Assembly: GCF_900115295.1 (NCBI RefSeq)
Contig: NZ_FOVZ01000001.1
Coordinates: forward strand, 992,001 to 1,056,000
DNA length: 64,000 nucleotides
Direction of reading: 5' to 3'
DNA from: Sphingomonas sp. OK281
GTDB taxonomy: Bacteria; Pseudomonadota; Alphaproteobacteria; Sphingomonadales; Sphingomonadaceae
Position numbers and translations under genes: made by a program. Positions 8,978 to 17,760 of this stretch are shown one piece after another (the stretch's first letter is position 1; every line of letters begins with the position of its first letter). The notes below the pieces were generated by a model. That model saw nothing but the letters and a program-made list of their open reading frames with translations, was not told the DNA's origin and did no database searches.

Positions 8978-10114
8978 ATGCGTTTTAGCCTCGCGCCCAC
9001 GCTCGTCATTGCCGCACTTGCCGCAACGGGGACAATCGCCGTTGCCCAGACCGGTGGGACAAACGCCCCGTCGAAACCCGCATCCGCCGGCAAGGAACCG
9101 CGCAGCCCCGACGGCAAGCGCTATCTGTCGCAGCCCTTGGTCACCAGCATCTACACCGCCGATCCGTCGGCGCACGTCTTCGGTGGCAAGATCTACGTCT
9201 ATCCGAGCCACGACATCGACGTGAAGATCCCGGACGACGACCTCGGCAATCAATATGCGATGCGCGACTACCGCGTCCTAAGCATGGACCGCATCGGCGG
9301 CCCGGTGAAGGTCAACGGCGTCGCGCTCGACGTGAAGGACGTGCCGTGGGCGTCGCAGCAGATGTGGGCCCCCGATGCCGCCTACAAGAACGGCACCTAT
9401 TATTTGTACTTCCCGGCGCGCGACAAACAGCTCGATAAGAACGGCCTCGGCACGTTCCGCATCGGCGTCGCCACCTCGAAGAGCCCGGTCGGTCCGTTCA
9501 AGGCCGATCCCAAGCCGATCGCCGGCAGCTTCTCGATGGACCCTGCGGTGTTCACCGACGCGAACGGCGCGAGCTACATGTATTTCGGTGGCATCTGGGG
9601 CGGCCAGCTCCAGCGTTGGAAGGACGGCAAGTTCGACGCCAACGGCTCCGACACCGATCTCGGCAAGGACGATCAGCCCGCGCTCTCGGGCAAGATCGCC
9701 AAGCTCAATCCCGACATGAAGAGCTTTGCCGAGACACCGCGCGACGTCCAGATCCTCGACGAGGCCGGCAAGCCCGTGCTCGGCGGGGACCATGAACGCC
9801 GCTTCTTCGAGGCGTCCTGGGTCTTCACGCGCGGCGGCAAATATTACTACACTTACTCGACCGGCGACACGCACTTCCTGAACTATGCGACCGGTGACAA
9901 CCCGTACGGCCCGTTCACTTACCGCGGCCATATCCTGAAGCCGGTCCAGGGCTGGACCAGCCACCATTCGATCGTCGAATGGAACAGGAAATGGTGGCTG
10001 TTCTATGCGGATACGCAGATGAGCAACAAGAACCACCTGCGTAACGTCAAGGTGACCGAACTGAAGTTCGCGCCCGACGGCTCGATCCCGACCATCGATC
10101 CGTTCGTCAACTGA
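8978..10114 (+). CDS. GH43 family xylosidase/arabinofuranosidase, secreted
   Basis: This 378-residue single-domain GH43 enzyme has a signal peptide at 1-24 (ends AVAQ). The base is D62 in YTADPSAHVF. Further signatures are WAPDAAYKNGTYYLYFP, FSMDPAVF and FFEASWVF, the last carrying the likely acid glutamate, plus GWTSHHSIVEW near the C-terminus. The architecture resembles GH43 subfamily 1 and differs from the two-domain neighbour, so the locus has complementary GH43 enzymes. The start at 8978 follows AGGAAGGA. Its stop overlaps the xylB ATG (TGATG), so it leads the sugar-catabolic operon. Confidence 0.88.
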   Translation: MRFSLAPTLVIAALAATGTIAVAQTGGTNAPSKPASAGKEPRSPDGKRYLSQPLVTSIYTADPSAHVFGGKIYVYPSHDIDVKIPDDDLGNQYAMRDYRVLSMDRIGGPVKVNGVALDVKDVPWASQQMWAPDAAYKNGTYYLYFPARDKQLDKNGLGTFRIGVATSKSPVGPFKADPKPIAGSFSMDPAVFTDANGASYMYFGGIWGGQLQRWKDGKFDANGSDTDLGKDDQPALSGKIAKLNPDMKSFAETPRDVQILDEAGKPVLGGDHERRFFEASWVFTRGGKYYYTYSTGDTHFLNYATGDNPYGPFTYRGHILKPVQGWTSHHSIVEWNRKWWLFYADTQMSNKNHLRNVKVTELKFAPDGSIPTIDPFVN

Positions 10115-11559
10115 TGTTCCTTGGAATCGATATCGGCACCTCGGGTGTCAAGGCCGTGGTGCTCGACCAGCATGGCAGCGTGGTGGGCCAAGGCACTGCC
10201 GCGCTGACCGTGCAGCGGCCGCATCCGCTCTGGTCCGAACAGGATCCGGATGCGTGGTGGAAGGCGACGATAGCCGCGGTCCAGGCGATCGACCCGAGCG
10301 TCCGCCGCTCGGTGCGCGGCGTTGGGCTCGCCGGCCAGATGCACGGCGCGACGTTGCTCGACGCCGACGACCGGCCGCTCCGCCCCGCGATCCTGTGGAA
10401 CGACGGACGTTGCTTCGCCGAATGCGAGGCACTTGAGCGCGCCGTTCCCGATCTGCGCACGATCTCGGGCAACATCGCGATGCCGGGCTTCACCGCGCCG
10501 AAGCTGCTGTGGGTCCGCGAGCATGAACCCGAGGTCTTTGCGAAGATCGCCACGGTGTTGCTGCCCAAGGACTATGTCCGGTTGCTGATGACCGGCGACA
10601 AGGCTTCCGACCTTTCCGACAGCGCGGGTACCTTGTGGCTCGACGTCGGCGGCCGCTGCTGGAGCGACGAGATCCTCACCGCCTGCGGACTGACGCAGGC
10701 GCAGATGCCGGCGCTGTATGAAGGGTCGGAGATCACCGGCACGCTGACCGCCGAGGTCGCCGAACTTTGGGGCATGCCGCAGGTTCCGGTCGCGGCAGGC
10801 GGCAGCGACAACGCGGCGGGCGCAGTCGGCGTCGGTGTCGTCAAGGACGGCGATGCGTTGCTGTCGCTCGGCACGTCGGGCGTCATCTTCGTCGCGACCA
10901 ACGACTTCCGCCCCAATCCGGCGCGCGCGGTCCACGCCTTCTGTCATGCGCTTCCCGGCATGTGGCACCAGATGTCGGTCCATTTGTCGGCTGCGTCGTG
11001 TATCGACTGGGTCGCGCGGATCACTGGTGCCGCCGGTGCCGCCGACCTGTTCGCGCGCGCCGAGGCCGCTGGTCCCGCCAGCGGCCCCGAGATCTTCCTC
11101 CCCTACCTCTCGGGCGAGCGCACGCCGCACAACGACCCAGAAGTGCGCGGCGCGTTCCTTCGCCTCGACAACGACACCGACGCCGGCCGCCTGTCGCAGG
11201 CGGTGCTGGAAGGCGTGGCGTTCGCGCTCGCCGACGGCCTCGACGTGCTGCGTGAGGCCGGCACGACGGTCGAGCGCCTCGCGGTGATCGGCGGCGGGGC
11301 CCGCTCGCGCTATTGGGGCCAGGTGATCTCCGCGGCAATGGAGGTCGAACTCGTCTACCTCCAGGGCGGCGAGGTCGGCCCCGCGCTCGGTGCCGCACGG
11401 CTTGCCCAGCTCGGCGTCGACGGCGGCGACCCCGCCGAGATCTGCGTCGCGCCCCCCGTCTCGCACACCATCGTCCCTGACCCTGCCCTCGTCTCGGCGC
11501 TCGCCGAGAAGAAGGCCGCGTTCCGCCAAGCCTATTCCCGCATCACCCCAAAATCGTAG
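10114..11559 (+). CDS. xylB: Xylulokinase
   Basis: This 481-residue FGGY-family kinase phosphorylates D-xylulose to xylulose 5-phosphate in the cytoplasm. FLGIDIGTSGVKAVVLD is the N-terminal phosphate-binding motif. GLAGQMHGATLLD, WNDGR, GGSDNAAGAVGVG and GGGARSRYWGQ are characteristic of XylB. Length matches the family. The ATG overlaps the previous stop by one base, which points to translational coupling. xylA follows 9 bases later. Together they form the inner catabolic step for xylose released by the upstream glycosidases. Confidence 0.96.
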   Translation: MFLGIDIGTSGVKAVVLDQHGSVVGQGTAALTVQRPHPLWSEQDPDAWWKATIAAVQAIDPSVRRSVRGVGLAGQMHGATLLDADDRPLRPAILWNDGRCFAECEALERAVPDLRTISGNIAMPGFTAPKLLWVREHEPEVFAKIATVLLPKDYVRLLMTGDKASDLSDSAGTLWLDVGGRCWSDEILTACGLTQAQMPALYEGSEITGTLTAEVAELWGMPQVPVAAGGSDNAAGAVGVGVVKDGDALLSLGTSGVIFVATNDFRPNPARAVHAFCHALPGMWHQMSVHLSAASCIDWVARITGAAGAADLFARAEAAGPASGPEIFLPYLSGERTPHNDPEVRGAFLRLDNDTDAGRLSQAVLEGVAFALADGLDVLREAGTTVERLAVIGGGARSRYWGQVISAAMEVELVYLQGGEVGPALGAARLAQLGVDGGDPAEICVAPPVSHTIVPDPALVSALAEKKAAFRQAYSRITPKS

Positions 11560-11568
11560 GAAGCTTTG

Positions 11569-12876
11569 ATGTCCGACTTCTTCGCCGATATCCCCCAGAT
11601 CAAATATGAGGGCCCCGACAGCACAAACGAGCTGGCGTACCGCTTCTACGACAAGGACAAGATGGTCCTCGGCAAGCGCATGGAGGATCACCTCCGCTTC
11701 GCCGCGTGCTTCTGGCACACCTTCTGCTGGCCCGGTTCCGACGTGTTCGGCGGCGGCACGTTCGATCGCCCGTGGCACCGCGGTGCGAACGACAGCGCCG
11801 CCGCTGCGATGAAGCGCGAGGTCGCGTTCGAGTTCTTCAAGACGCTCGACGTGCCCTATTACTGCTTCCACGACGTCGACGTGATGGCCGACGCCGCCAA
11901 CATCACCGAGCACCGGAAGTTCTTCGCCGAAGCGGTCGATCATCTCGAACAACTCCAGGCCGCATCGGGGCGCAAGCTGCTCTGGGGCACCGCCAACCTG
12001 TTCAGCCACCCGCGCTTTGCCGCCGGCGGCGCGACCAACCCCGATCCGGAAGTGTTCGCGTTCGGCGCGATGCAGGTCCGCGACGCGTTCGAGGCGACAC
12101 ACCGCCTCGGTGGCCAGAACTACGTGCTGTGGGGCGGTCGCGAGGGTTACGAGACGCTGCTCAACACCGACATGAAGCGCGAGCTCGACAATTTCGGTCG
12201 CTTCCTGAGCCTGGTGGTCGAGCACAAGCACAAGATCGGCTTCACCGGCACGATCCTGATCGAGCCCAAGCCGTTCGAGCCGACCAAGCACCAGTACGAC
12301 TTCGATACCGCGACGGTGTACGGCTTCCTCAAGCGCTATGGCCTGGAGAACGAGGTCAAGGTCAACATCGAGGCGAACCACGCGACGCTCGCCAGCCACA
12401 CGTTCGAGCACGAGATCGCGACCGCCGCGGCGCTCGGCATCTTCGGTTCGATCGACGCTAACCGCGGCGATCCGCAGAACGGCTGGGATACCGATCAATT
12501 CCCGAACTCGGTCGAGGAACTGACGCTCGCCAATCTCGAGATCATCCGCGCCGGCGGGTTCACCACCGGCGGCTTCAACTTCGACGCCAAGGTGCGGCGC
12601 CAGAGCATGGACCCGGCCGACCTGTTCTACGGTCATGTCGGCGCGATCGACGTCGTCGCGAAGGGCCTGCTCAATGCGGCCAAGCTTATCGAGGACGGCC
12701 GGATCGATGCGATCAAGACCAAGCGCTATGCCGGCTGGGACGGTGAATTCGGTGGCGCGATCGGTGGGCTCGACCTTGCCGGCATCGCCGACCTCGCGAT
12801 CGAGCGCGGCATCGATCCGAAGCCGGTCTCGGGCCAGCAGGAGCGGATCGAGAACCTGATCAACCGCGTCCTCTGA
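11569..12876 (+). CDS. xylA: Xylose isomerase
   Basis: This 435-residue class II xylose isomerase interconverts D-xylose and D-xylulose using two divalent metals. Diagnostic segments are [50 protein letters not shown] and GSIDANRGD, which contain the metal and catalytic ligands (E, H, D). Length matches the long class II enzymes. The start at 11569 follows AGGAAG. The operon ends here, with a strong hairpin 9 bases past the stop. The window therefore supports the isomerase route rather than the oxidative (Weimberg/Dahms) route, though the latter could be encoded elsewhere. Confidence 0.97.
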   Translation: MSDFFADIPQIKYEGPDSTNELAYRFYDKDKMVLGKRMEDHLRFAACFWHTFCWPGSDVFGGGTFDRPWHRGANDSAAAAMKREVAFEFFKTLDVPYYCFHDVDVMADAANITEHRKFFAEAVDHLEQLQAASGRKLLWGTANLFSHPRFAAGGATNPDPEVFAFGAMQVRDAFEATHRLGGQNYVLWGGREGYETLLNTDMKRELDNFGRFLSLVVEHKHKIGFTGTILIEPKPFEPTKHQYDFDTATVYGFLKRYGLENEVKVNIEANHATLASHTFEHEIATAAALGIFGSIDANRGDPQNGWDTDQFPNSVEELTLANLEIIRAGGFTTGGFNFDAKVRRQSMDPADLFYGHVGAIDVVAKGLLNAAKLIEDGRIDAIKTKRYAGWDGEFGGAIGGLDLAGIADLAIERGIDPKPVSGQQERIENLINRVL

Positions 12877-12884
12877 CTATCCTG

Positions 12885-12917
12885 CCCGATCGCGCGTCAC
12901 GGCGCGCGATCGGGTTT
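12885..12917 (+). terminator. Terminator after xylA
   Basis: A 12-bp perfect stem (CCCGATCGCGCG pairing with CGCGCGATCGGG) has a 6-base loop and is followed by TTT. It starts 9 bases after the xylA stop and closes the xylan operon. The T-tract is short. Confidence 0.75.
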
Positions 12918-13054
12918 ATACGGCGTCGGCCTGCGTTCCTCAAACATCACGCTGCGCCTTTTACAGCGGCGCATCCCGGCCTAGCGATGGACCCCATCGT
13001 TCAGCCCACCGCATCGTGCATCGATACGCCGACCCGACCTGCTTCGATTCGGTG

Positions 13055-14068
13055 CTATCGCGGTCGCCGCTTGGTCAGCACGGTGGTGTTGGCGCTCTCC
13101 TCCGCAGCGAGCTTGCGCCAGCGATCGAACCGGACCGATGTCAGTGCGCCGCTTGCGATCGCCGCCTGCACCGCGCAACCCGGCTCGACCCCGTGCGAAC
13201 AGTTCGAGAACCGGCAGTCCTCGGCGGCGAGATTGAAGTCGTCGAAGACTTCGGCGATGCCCGACGCGGCGTCCGACAGCTGCAGCTCGCGCATGCCGGG
13301 AAGGTCTAGCAGCCAGCCGCCCTCGGCGAGACGGTGCATCTCCCGTACCGTCGTGGTGTGCCGACCAGTGCCGTCGGTCTCGCGGATCGCCTGGGTCGCG
13401 ATGCTGTCCGACCCGCGCAGCGAATTGACGAGAGTCGACTTGCCGACGCCCGAGGATCCCAGGAACGCGACGGTCCTGCCCCTGCCGCACCAGGCCGCGA
13501 GGCGGACGACGTCGGCGGGATCGCGGCCGTTCACCGTCTCAACGTGCAGGCCGGGCTCGATCGCGCGGACCTTCTCGGCGAAGGCTTCCGCATCATCGGT
13601 CAGATCGGCCTTGGTGAGCACGACGACCGGCGTCACGCCGACGTCGCGCGCGAGTACCAGATACCGCTCCAGTCGCGCGACGCTGAAATCCTGGTTGCAC
13701 GATGCGACGATGAACACCGTGTCGACATTGGCCGCGATCATCTGCTCCCGGCGCGGATCGCCCGGCGCACGACGCTTGAACAGGTTCATCCGCTGGAGAA
13801 CGCGCATCGGCAGCAAAGTCGCCGTATCGACGAGCAGCCAGTCGCCGACCGTGGGATGATCGTCCGACGGCTGCGCGCCCTGGATATGCGGCGTCATGAA
13901 CCGCTGCGTCGTCCCGTCCGATACCGCGATCTTGCCGCGGTGCACCGCCATGACCCGCACCGGATGGCACAGCAGTGCGTCCTCGGCGGTCAATTGCGCG
14001 CTGAACTGTTCGGTCCAGCCGAGGTCTTTGAGCCTGTCTTCGGTCGATGTCATGAAGGTCGGTACCAT
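13055..14068 (-). CDS. rsgA: Ribosome small-subunit-dependent GTPase A
   Basis: This 337-residue circularly permuted GTPase helps late 30S ribosome maturation. An N-terminal OB-fold (about 40-100) precedes the GTPase motifs in permuted order: TKAD (G4), GSSGVGKST (G1), the G2 threonines in HTTTV, and DLPGM (G3). The C-terminal zinc knuckle has C-x4-C-x-H-x5-C spacing (EDCRFSNCSHGVEPGC). Neither candidate start, 14068 or the in-frame ATG at 14053, has a clear ribosome-binding site. It stands alone, convergent with the xylose operon, and is probably unrelated to it. Confidence 0.95.
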   Translation of the reverse strand: MVPTFMTSTEDRLKDLGWTEQFSAQLTAEDALLCHPVRVMAVHRGKIAVSDGTTQRFMTPHIQGAQPSDDHPTVGDWLLVDTATLLPMRVLQRMNLFKRRAPGDPRREQMIAANVDTVFIVASCNQDFSVARLERYLVLARDVGVTPVVVLTKADLTDDAEAFAEKVRAIEPGLHVETVNGRDPADVVRLAAWCGRGRTVAFLGSSGVGKSTLVNSLRGSDSIATQAIRETDGTGRHTTTVREMHRLAEGGWLLDLPGMRELQLSDAASGIAEVFDDFNLAAEDCRFSNCSHGVEPGCAVQAAIASGALTSVRFDRWRKLAAEESANTTVLTKRRPR

Positions 14069-14105
14069 GAAAATTGCATACGCCTTTCGGGGGCGGTGCG
14101 CGATG

Positions 14106-14468
14106 TCATTGATAGTGCGTGGTGTTTTCGAACCCGGTATTCGTCTTGGTCATCTTGACCAGTCTCCTGACGTACGATCGGACGTGACGGTCGAACCGCG
14201 TGTCGTCATAGATGCCGCGCCAGATATAGGTGTCGCGATCGAGCAGCACGCGCAATTCGGTCGTGAAGGCGTCCTGCGTATCGGCGTGCGCTTTGGCCTT
14301 CATCAGCGAACAGACCATTTCCTCCGCCGTGGCCTTGTCGCAATCGTCCTGTCGATCCCTCCCCCCGCGTTCCGCCACGACCTGGTCTGAGCGTGCGGCC
14401 GCGACCCGGCATTCCAGCCAGGTCCGGACCGCAGTTCCATTCCACGCGCGCGCTGACGGATCGACCAT
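14106..14468 (-). CDS. Hypothetical protein, 120 aa
   Basis: I do not recognise this frame. The predicted product is hydrophilic, with no signal peptide or membrane segment, and a charged C-terminal half (RRLVKMTKTNTGF). Two cysteines occur in DDCDKATAEEMVCS. It lies 37 bases upstream of rsgA on the same strand, so the two may be co-transcribed. The ATG at 14468 has no strong ribosome-binding site, and in-frame starts further upstream are possible. Coding status is uncertain. Confidence 0.45.
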   Translation of the reverse strand: MVDPSARAWNGTAVRTWLECRVAAARSDQVVAERGGRDRQDDCDKATAEEMVCSLMKAKAHADTQDAFTTELRVLLDRDTYIWRGIYDDTRFDRHVRSYVRRLVKMTKTNTGFENTTHYQ

Positions 14469-14641
14469 GTTCACATTCACCCGACTGCAATTCCCTGATC
14501 GAGGCAATGCAACGCGTGGCGTCACCGCTCAACCCCTGATGCTGCCATGCCCGCGGCGAAAGCCCTCATTCCTAGGTAGTTTCCGTCGGGACCGAACCCA
14601 TGGCGACGGCGTTGTAGGATCGCAAACTCTGGAGACGTGCG

Positions 14642-15409
14642 ATGAACCCGACCGGCAACACCATTCTCATTACCGGCGGCGGCTCGGGCATCGGTGCCGC
14701 GCTCGCGCACCGGCTCCATGATGCAGGCAATTTCGTGATCGTTGCCGGCCGGCGCCAGGACCCCCTCGATGAGGCGATCGCCGGTCGTGAGCGGATGAGC
14801 GCCATGCTCCTCGACATCGACGACGCCGATGCGATCAAGGATTTCGCACAACGCCTGACGACTGAACACCCTGCACTGAACGTCCTCGTCAACAACGCCG
14901 GCATCATGAAACTCGAAGATGCATCGAGCCGTCGCGATCTGGGTGATGCCGAGGCGACGATCGTCACCAACCTGCTCGGGCCCATTCGTTTGATCGACTC
15001 GCTCGTCGATCATCTGAAGGCGCAGGCAAACAGCGTGATCGTCAACCTGACATCGGGGCTCGCATTCGTGCCCCTGACGGCAGCCCCGACCTATTCGGCG
15101 ACCAAGGCAGCGATCCATTCGTACACCGTCAGCCTACGACGCGTCCTCAAGGGCAAGGTGGAGATCCTCGAGATCGCGCCGCCCGGCGTACAGACCGGTT
15201 TGACGCCGGGACAGGAGACCCGGCCGGGCTACATGCCGCTGGACGCTTTCGCGGACGAAGTGATGACGATCTGGACGCAGCAGCCAGATTCGGGCGAGAT
15301 CCTGGTGGAACGGGTACGTCCGTTCCGCAACGCCGAGGCCGACCACCGCTTTCCCGAGGCTGTGGCCCAGCTGAACGAGATGGCCGAGCGCGCGCGTAAG
15401 GGCGGGTAA
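14642..15409 (+). CDS. SDR-family oxidoreductase (DltE-like)
   Basis: This 255-residue classical short-chain dehydrogenase/reductase has a cofactor motif TGGGSGIG at 11-18, NNAG at 84-87, and catalytic S138, Y151 and K155 (TYSATK). The cofactor strand ends in GRR, which favours NADP. The C-terminal region (ALNEMAERARKG-like) resembles DltE-type SDRs. The substrate is unknown. The ATG at 14642 has TGGAG 8 bases upstream. The gene is monocistronic and convergent with the DUF885 gene. Confidence 0.88.
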   Translation: MNPTGNTILITGGGSGIGAALAHRLHDAGNFVIVAGRRQDPLDEAIAGRERMSAMLLDIDDADAIKDFAQRLTTEHPALNVLVNNAGIMKLEDASSRRDLGDAEATIVTNLLGPIRLIDSLVDHLKAQANSVIVNLTSGLAFVPLTAAPTYSATKAAIHSYTVSLRRVLKGKVEILEIAPPGVQTGLTPGQETRPGYMPLDAFADEVMTIWTQQPDSGEILVERVRPFRNAEADHRFPEAVAQLNEMAERARKGG

Positions 15410-15424
15410 TCTATCCGGAATTTC

Positions 15425-15448
15425 AGGGCGCGTGCTGTAGCGCGCCCT
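15425..15448. terminator. Bidirectional hairpin between convergent genes
   Basis: An 8-bp stem AGGGCGCG/CGCGCCCT with an 8-base loop starts 16 bases after the SDR stop and runs into the stop codon of the left-going DUF885 gene. It could end transcription from both sides. The following TATTT is only weakly T-rich. Confidence 0.5.
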
Positions 15449-17273
15449 ATTTCCGCTGTGCCGCGATATACCGGTTCACTTGTTCGTCGAGCACGTCCAA
15501 CGGCAGCGCACCCTGGCTCAGGATCGCTTCGTGGAAATCGCGGATGTCGAACCGGGGTCCAAGTTCGCGCTCGGCGCGCTGCCGCAATTCGGTGATCTTC
15601 AACTGGCCGACCATGTAGGACGTCGCCTGCCCGGGCCAGTTGAAATACCGATCGACCTCGCGTTCGATGTCCTTATCCGACACCGAACTGTTCGCCTTGA
15701 AATAGGCGATGGCCTGCTCGCGCGTCCACCGCCTGGAATGGATGCCTGTATCCAGTACGAGACGGATCGCGCGCCAGACCTGCAACGACAGCATGCCGAA
15801 CCGCGCATACGGATCCTTGTAGACGCCCATCTCGTTCGCGAGCCGCTCGGAGTACAGACCCCAGCCTTCGACATAGGCACCATAGCCGCCGAACTTGCGG
15901 AACTTGGGGATGCCGGTCAGTTCCTGCTGCCGGGCGATCTGGAAATGATGCCCCGGTGCGGCCTCGTGCGCGGCGATGCCCGCGACCTGCACCTTCTGCG
16001 TCTGGTTCATGTCGACCAGGTTGACGTAATAGATGCCGGGTCGCGATCCATCGGCCGATGGCGGATTGTAGAAGGCGGTTGACGCCGTACCCTCGCGCCA
16101 CTTCTCGACGGCGCGTACCTCGAGCGGTGCCTTCGGCAAAACACGGAAATAGCGCGGTGCCGCGACCATCACCGAGGCGATGACCGCCCGCGCATCGCCC
16201 AGATACTGTTCACGTCCAGCGGCCGTATTGGGATATTTGAACTTCGGATCGGTCCGGATCTGGTCGAAGAACGCTTCGAGCGTCCCCGTGAAGCCCACCT
16301 CCGTTTTGATCGCCTCCATCTCCTGCCGGATCGCGGCGACCTGCTTCAGGCCGAGTTCGTGGATCTGGTCGGCGGTGAGATCCGTCGTCGTCGACGTCTT
16401 CAGGCGATCGGCGTAGTAGGCTGCGCCATTGGGCAGGCTCCATGCGCCGAAATTGCCCTTGGATTGCGGCTCGATCGCGTCGAGTGCGGCGAACAGCGTA
16501 TCATAGCCGCGACGGAACGGTCCGGTCAGCGCGGCGCTGCCGTCGGCGAGCAGTTTCGTCTTCACCGCCGCCGGGGCGTTCAGTGCACCGACCTTTTTCC
16601 TGAAATCTGCCCAGACGCTCGAGTCCGGGCCGGAATCGAACGGTGCGCCCGTCACGATGGCGCGTGCATCTGCGCGTGCCGGCGCGAAGTTCACCTTGTT
16701 GGGCACGATCCCGGCGGCCGCTTGCTCGCGCATCGTCGTGGCAACCTCGCGCATCACCCGCTCGGTATCGCGGAGGCGTGCGACATAGGCGTTCGCATCG
16801 CCGACGGTGTCGACCTTGTGGTTGTTGATCAGCAGTACCGGTATCTCGCCGGCGGGGCTGCCATTGGTCGATACGGGAAAGCGCAATTTGCGGAACTCGA
16901 TCGACTGACGTCCGCGTTCGACCTCATATTCGAACAGCCGGTAGCTCACGCGCGCACTGTCCCCGAGCTGTTCGGGTCGGAACCGGGCGCGCATCGCCGT
17001 CAACTGCCGCTCGGCAAGCGCCTCGGAGCGAAGCGCCGCCGCGTCCGTATAGTCGTCCAGCCGGTCATAGTTCGTCTTCAAGCCCAATTGGGTCTGCGAC
17101 TCCGGACTGAGGTTCAGCTGTTCGTCATACGCTCGATCGAGGAACTGAAGCAGCGCGGCATCCTGCGCTGCCGTCGCGCTCGACGGGGCTGCGTTAGCCT
17201 GGACCAGCGGGGACGCGTTCGCCTGGACGAGCGGGACCGTGGGCAGCAGCATGAGGGCGATAGCTAGGCGCAT
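15447..17273 (-). CDS. DUF885 exported metallopeptidase-like protein
   Basis: This 608-residue DUF885 protein has a signal peptide at about 1-19. The motif HEAAPGHH (residues 436-443) is the gluzincin-like zinc site of this family, and the downstream glutamate is probably in YVEGWGLYSE. DUF885 proteins are presumed zinc peptidases or carboxypeptidases of the envelope; the substrate is unknown. The start at 17273 has GGAG 6 bases upstream. The signal-peptide region holds a duplicated PLVQANA segment encoded by a tandem 24-bp repeat. Confidence 0.88.
   Translation of the reverse strand: MRLAIALMLLPTVPLVQANASPLVQANAAPSSATAAQDAALLQFLDRAYDEQLNLSPESQTQLGLKTNYDRLDDYTDAAALRSEALAERQLTAMRARFRPEQLGDSARVSYRLFEYEVERGRQSIEFRKLRFPVSTNGSPAGEIPVLLINNHKVDTVGDANAYVARLRDTERVMREVATTMREQAAAGIVPNKVNFAPARADARAIVTGAPFDSGPDSSVWADFRKKVGALNAPAAVKTKLLADGSAALTGPFRRGYDTLFAALDAIEPQSKGNFGAWSLPNGAAYYADRLKTSTTTDLTADQIHELGLKQVAAIRQEMEAIKTEVGFTGTLEAFFDQIRTDPKFKYPNTAAGREQYLGDARAVIASVMVAAPRYFRVLPKAPLEVRAVEKWREGTASTAFYNPPSADGSRPGIYYVNLVDMNQTQKVQVAGIAAHEAAPGHHFQIARQQELTGIPKFRKFGGYGAYVEGWGLYSERLANEMGVYKDPYARFGMLSLQVWRAIRLVLDTGIHSRRWTREQAIAYFKANSSVSDKDIEREVDRYFNWPGQATSYMVGQLKITELRQRAERELGPRFDIRDFHEAILSQGALPLDVLDEQVNRYIAAQRK
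17188..17235 (-). repeat. Tandem 24-bp duplication in the DUF885 leader
   Basis: Two adjacent 24-bp units (17188-17211 and 17212-17235) match at most positions and encode PLVQANA twice. The frame is kept. The copies lie just after the signal-peptide core, where length changes are tolerated. Confidence 0.8.
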
Positions 17274-17489
17274 GAAATCTCCGATCGACGACGCTTGTCG
17301 CGCGTGACCCGGCACAACGCAATCAAGGATTGACACGCCGGCACTCCGAGGCAGCGGTCTTGGCGCGGGACCCGGCCGTGACCGTGCGGGCGCGTTACGT
17401 CCGCATCGAATTTTGGTGCGCGCCTGCGATTGTCACGGCCGTGCCATCAAAGGCTGGCAGAGGTAAGTCTCTGCAAAGGAAAGGTTGTC

Positions 17490-17717
17490 ATGACGTTCAG
17501 TACCAGCCCGCTCGTGATCGATCAGATCATCGATTGCGTTGCGACCGGGCGAACGCCGACCCCGTCCGATCTGGAACGCGTCGCCGCCCGCATGTGGCGC
17601 GACGGTGCCGCCGAGCGGTCGGCGTTCGCGTGGGGAAGGCTATCGCCCACGGCAAACGACCGGATAATCGCCTTGCGATCGGCGGCTCTGGCCCTTGAGG
17701 GCAGTAGCCTGCGCTGA
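17490..17717 (+). CDS. Small hypothetical protein, 75 aa
   Basis: This 75-residue soluble protein (MTFSTSPLVIDQI...) has a predicted helical core, no cysteines besides one in IIDCVATGR, and no signal peptide. The AAGGAAAGG ribosome-binding site 6 bases before the ATG supports real translation. I do not recognise the family. It is divergent from the DUF885 gene across a 216-base gap that would hold both promoters, and convergent with the GH130 gene. Confidence 0.65.
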   Translation: MTFSTSPLVIDQIIDCVATGRTPTPSDLERVAARMWRDGAAERSAFAWGRLSPTANDRIIALRSAALALEGSSLR

Positions 17718-17760
17718 TCTAGCTAGCCTGAGGAGTGGCTCATCCTCTTGCGCCACCCGT

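Noticed and set aside
10003..12636. An 877-residue open frame antisense to xylB and xylA
   Set aside because: It crosses two well-defined genes on the other strand and shows no recognisable domain, so it is a GC-driven shadow.
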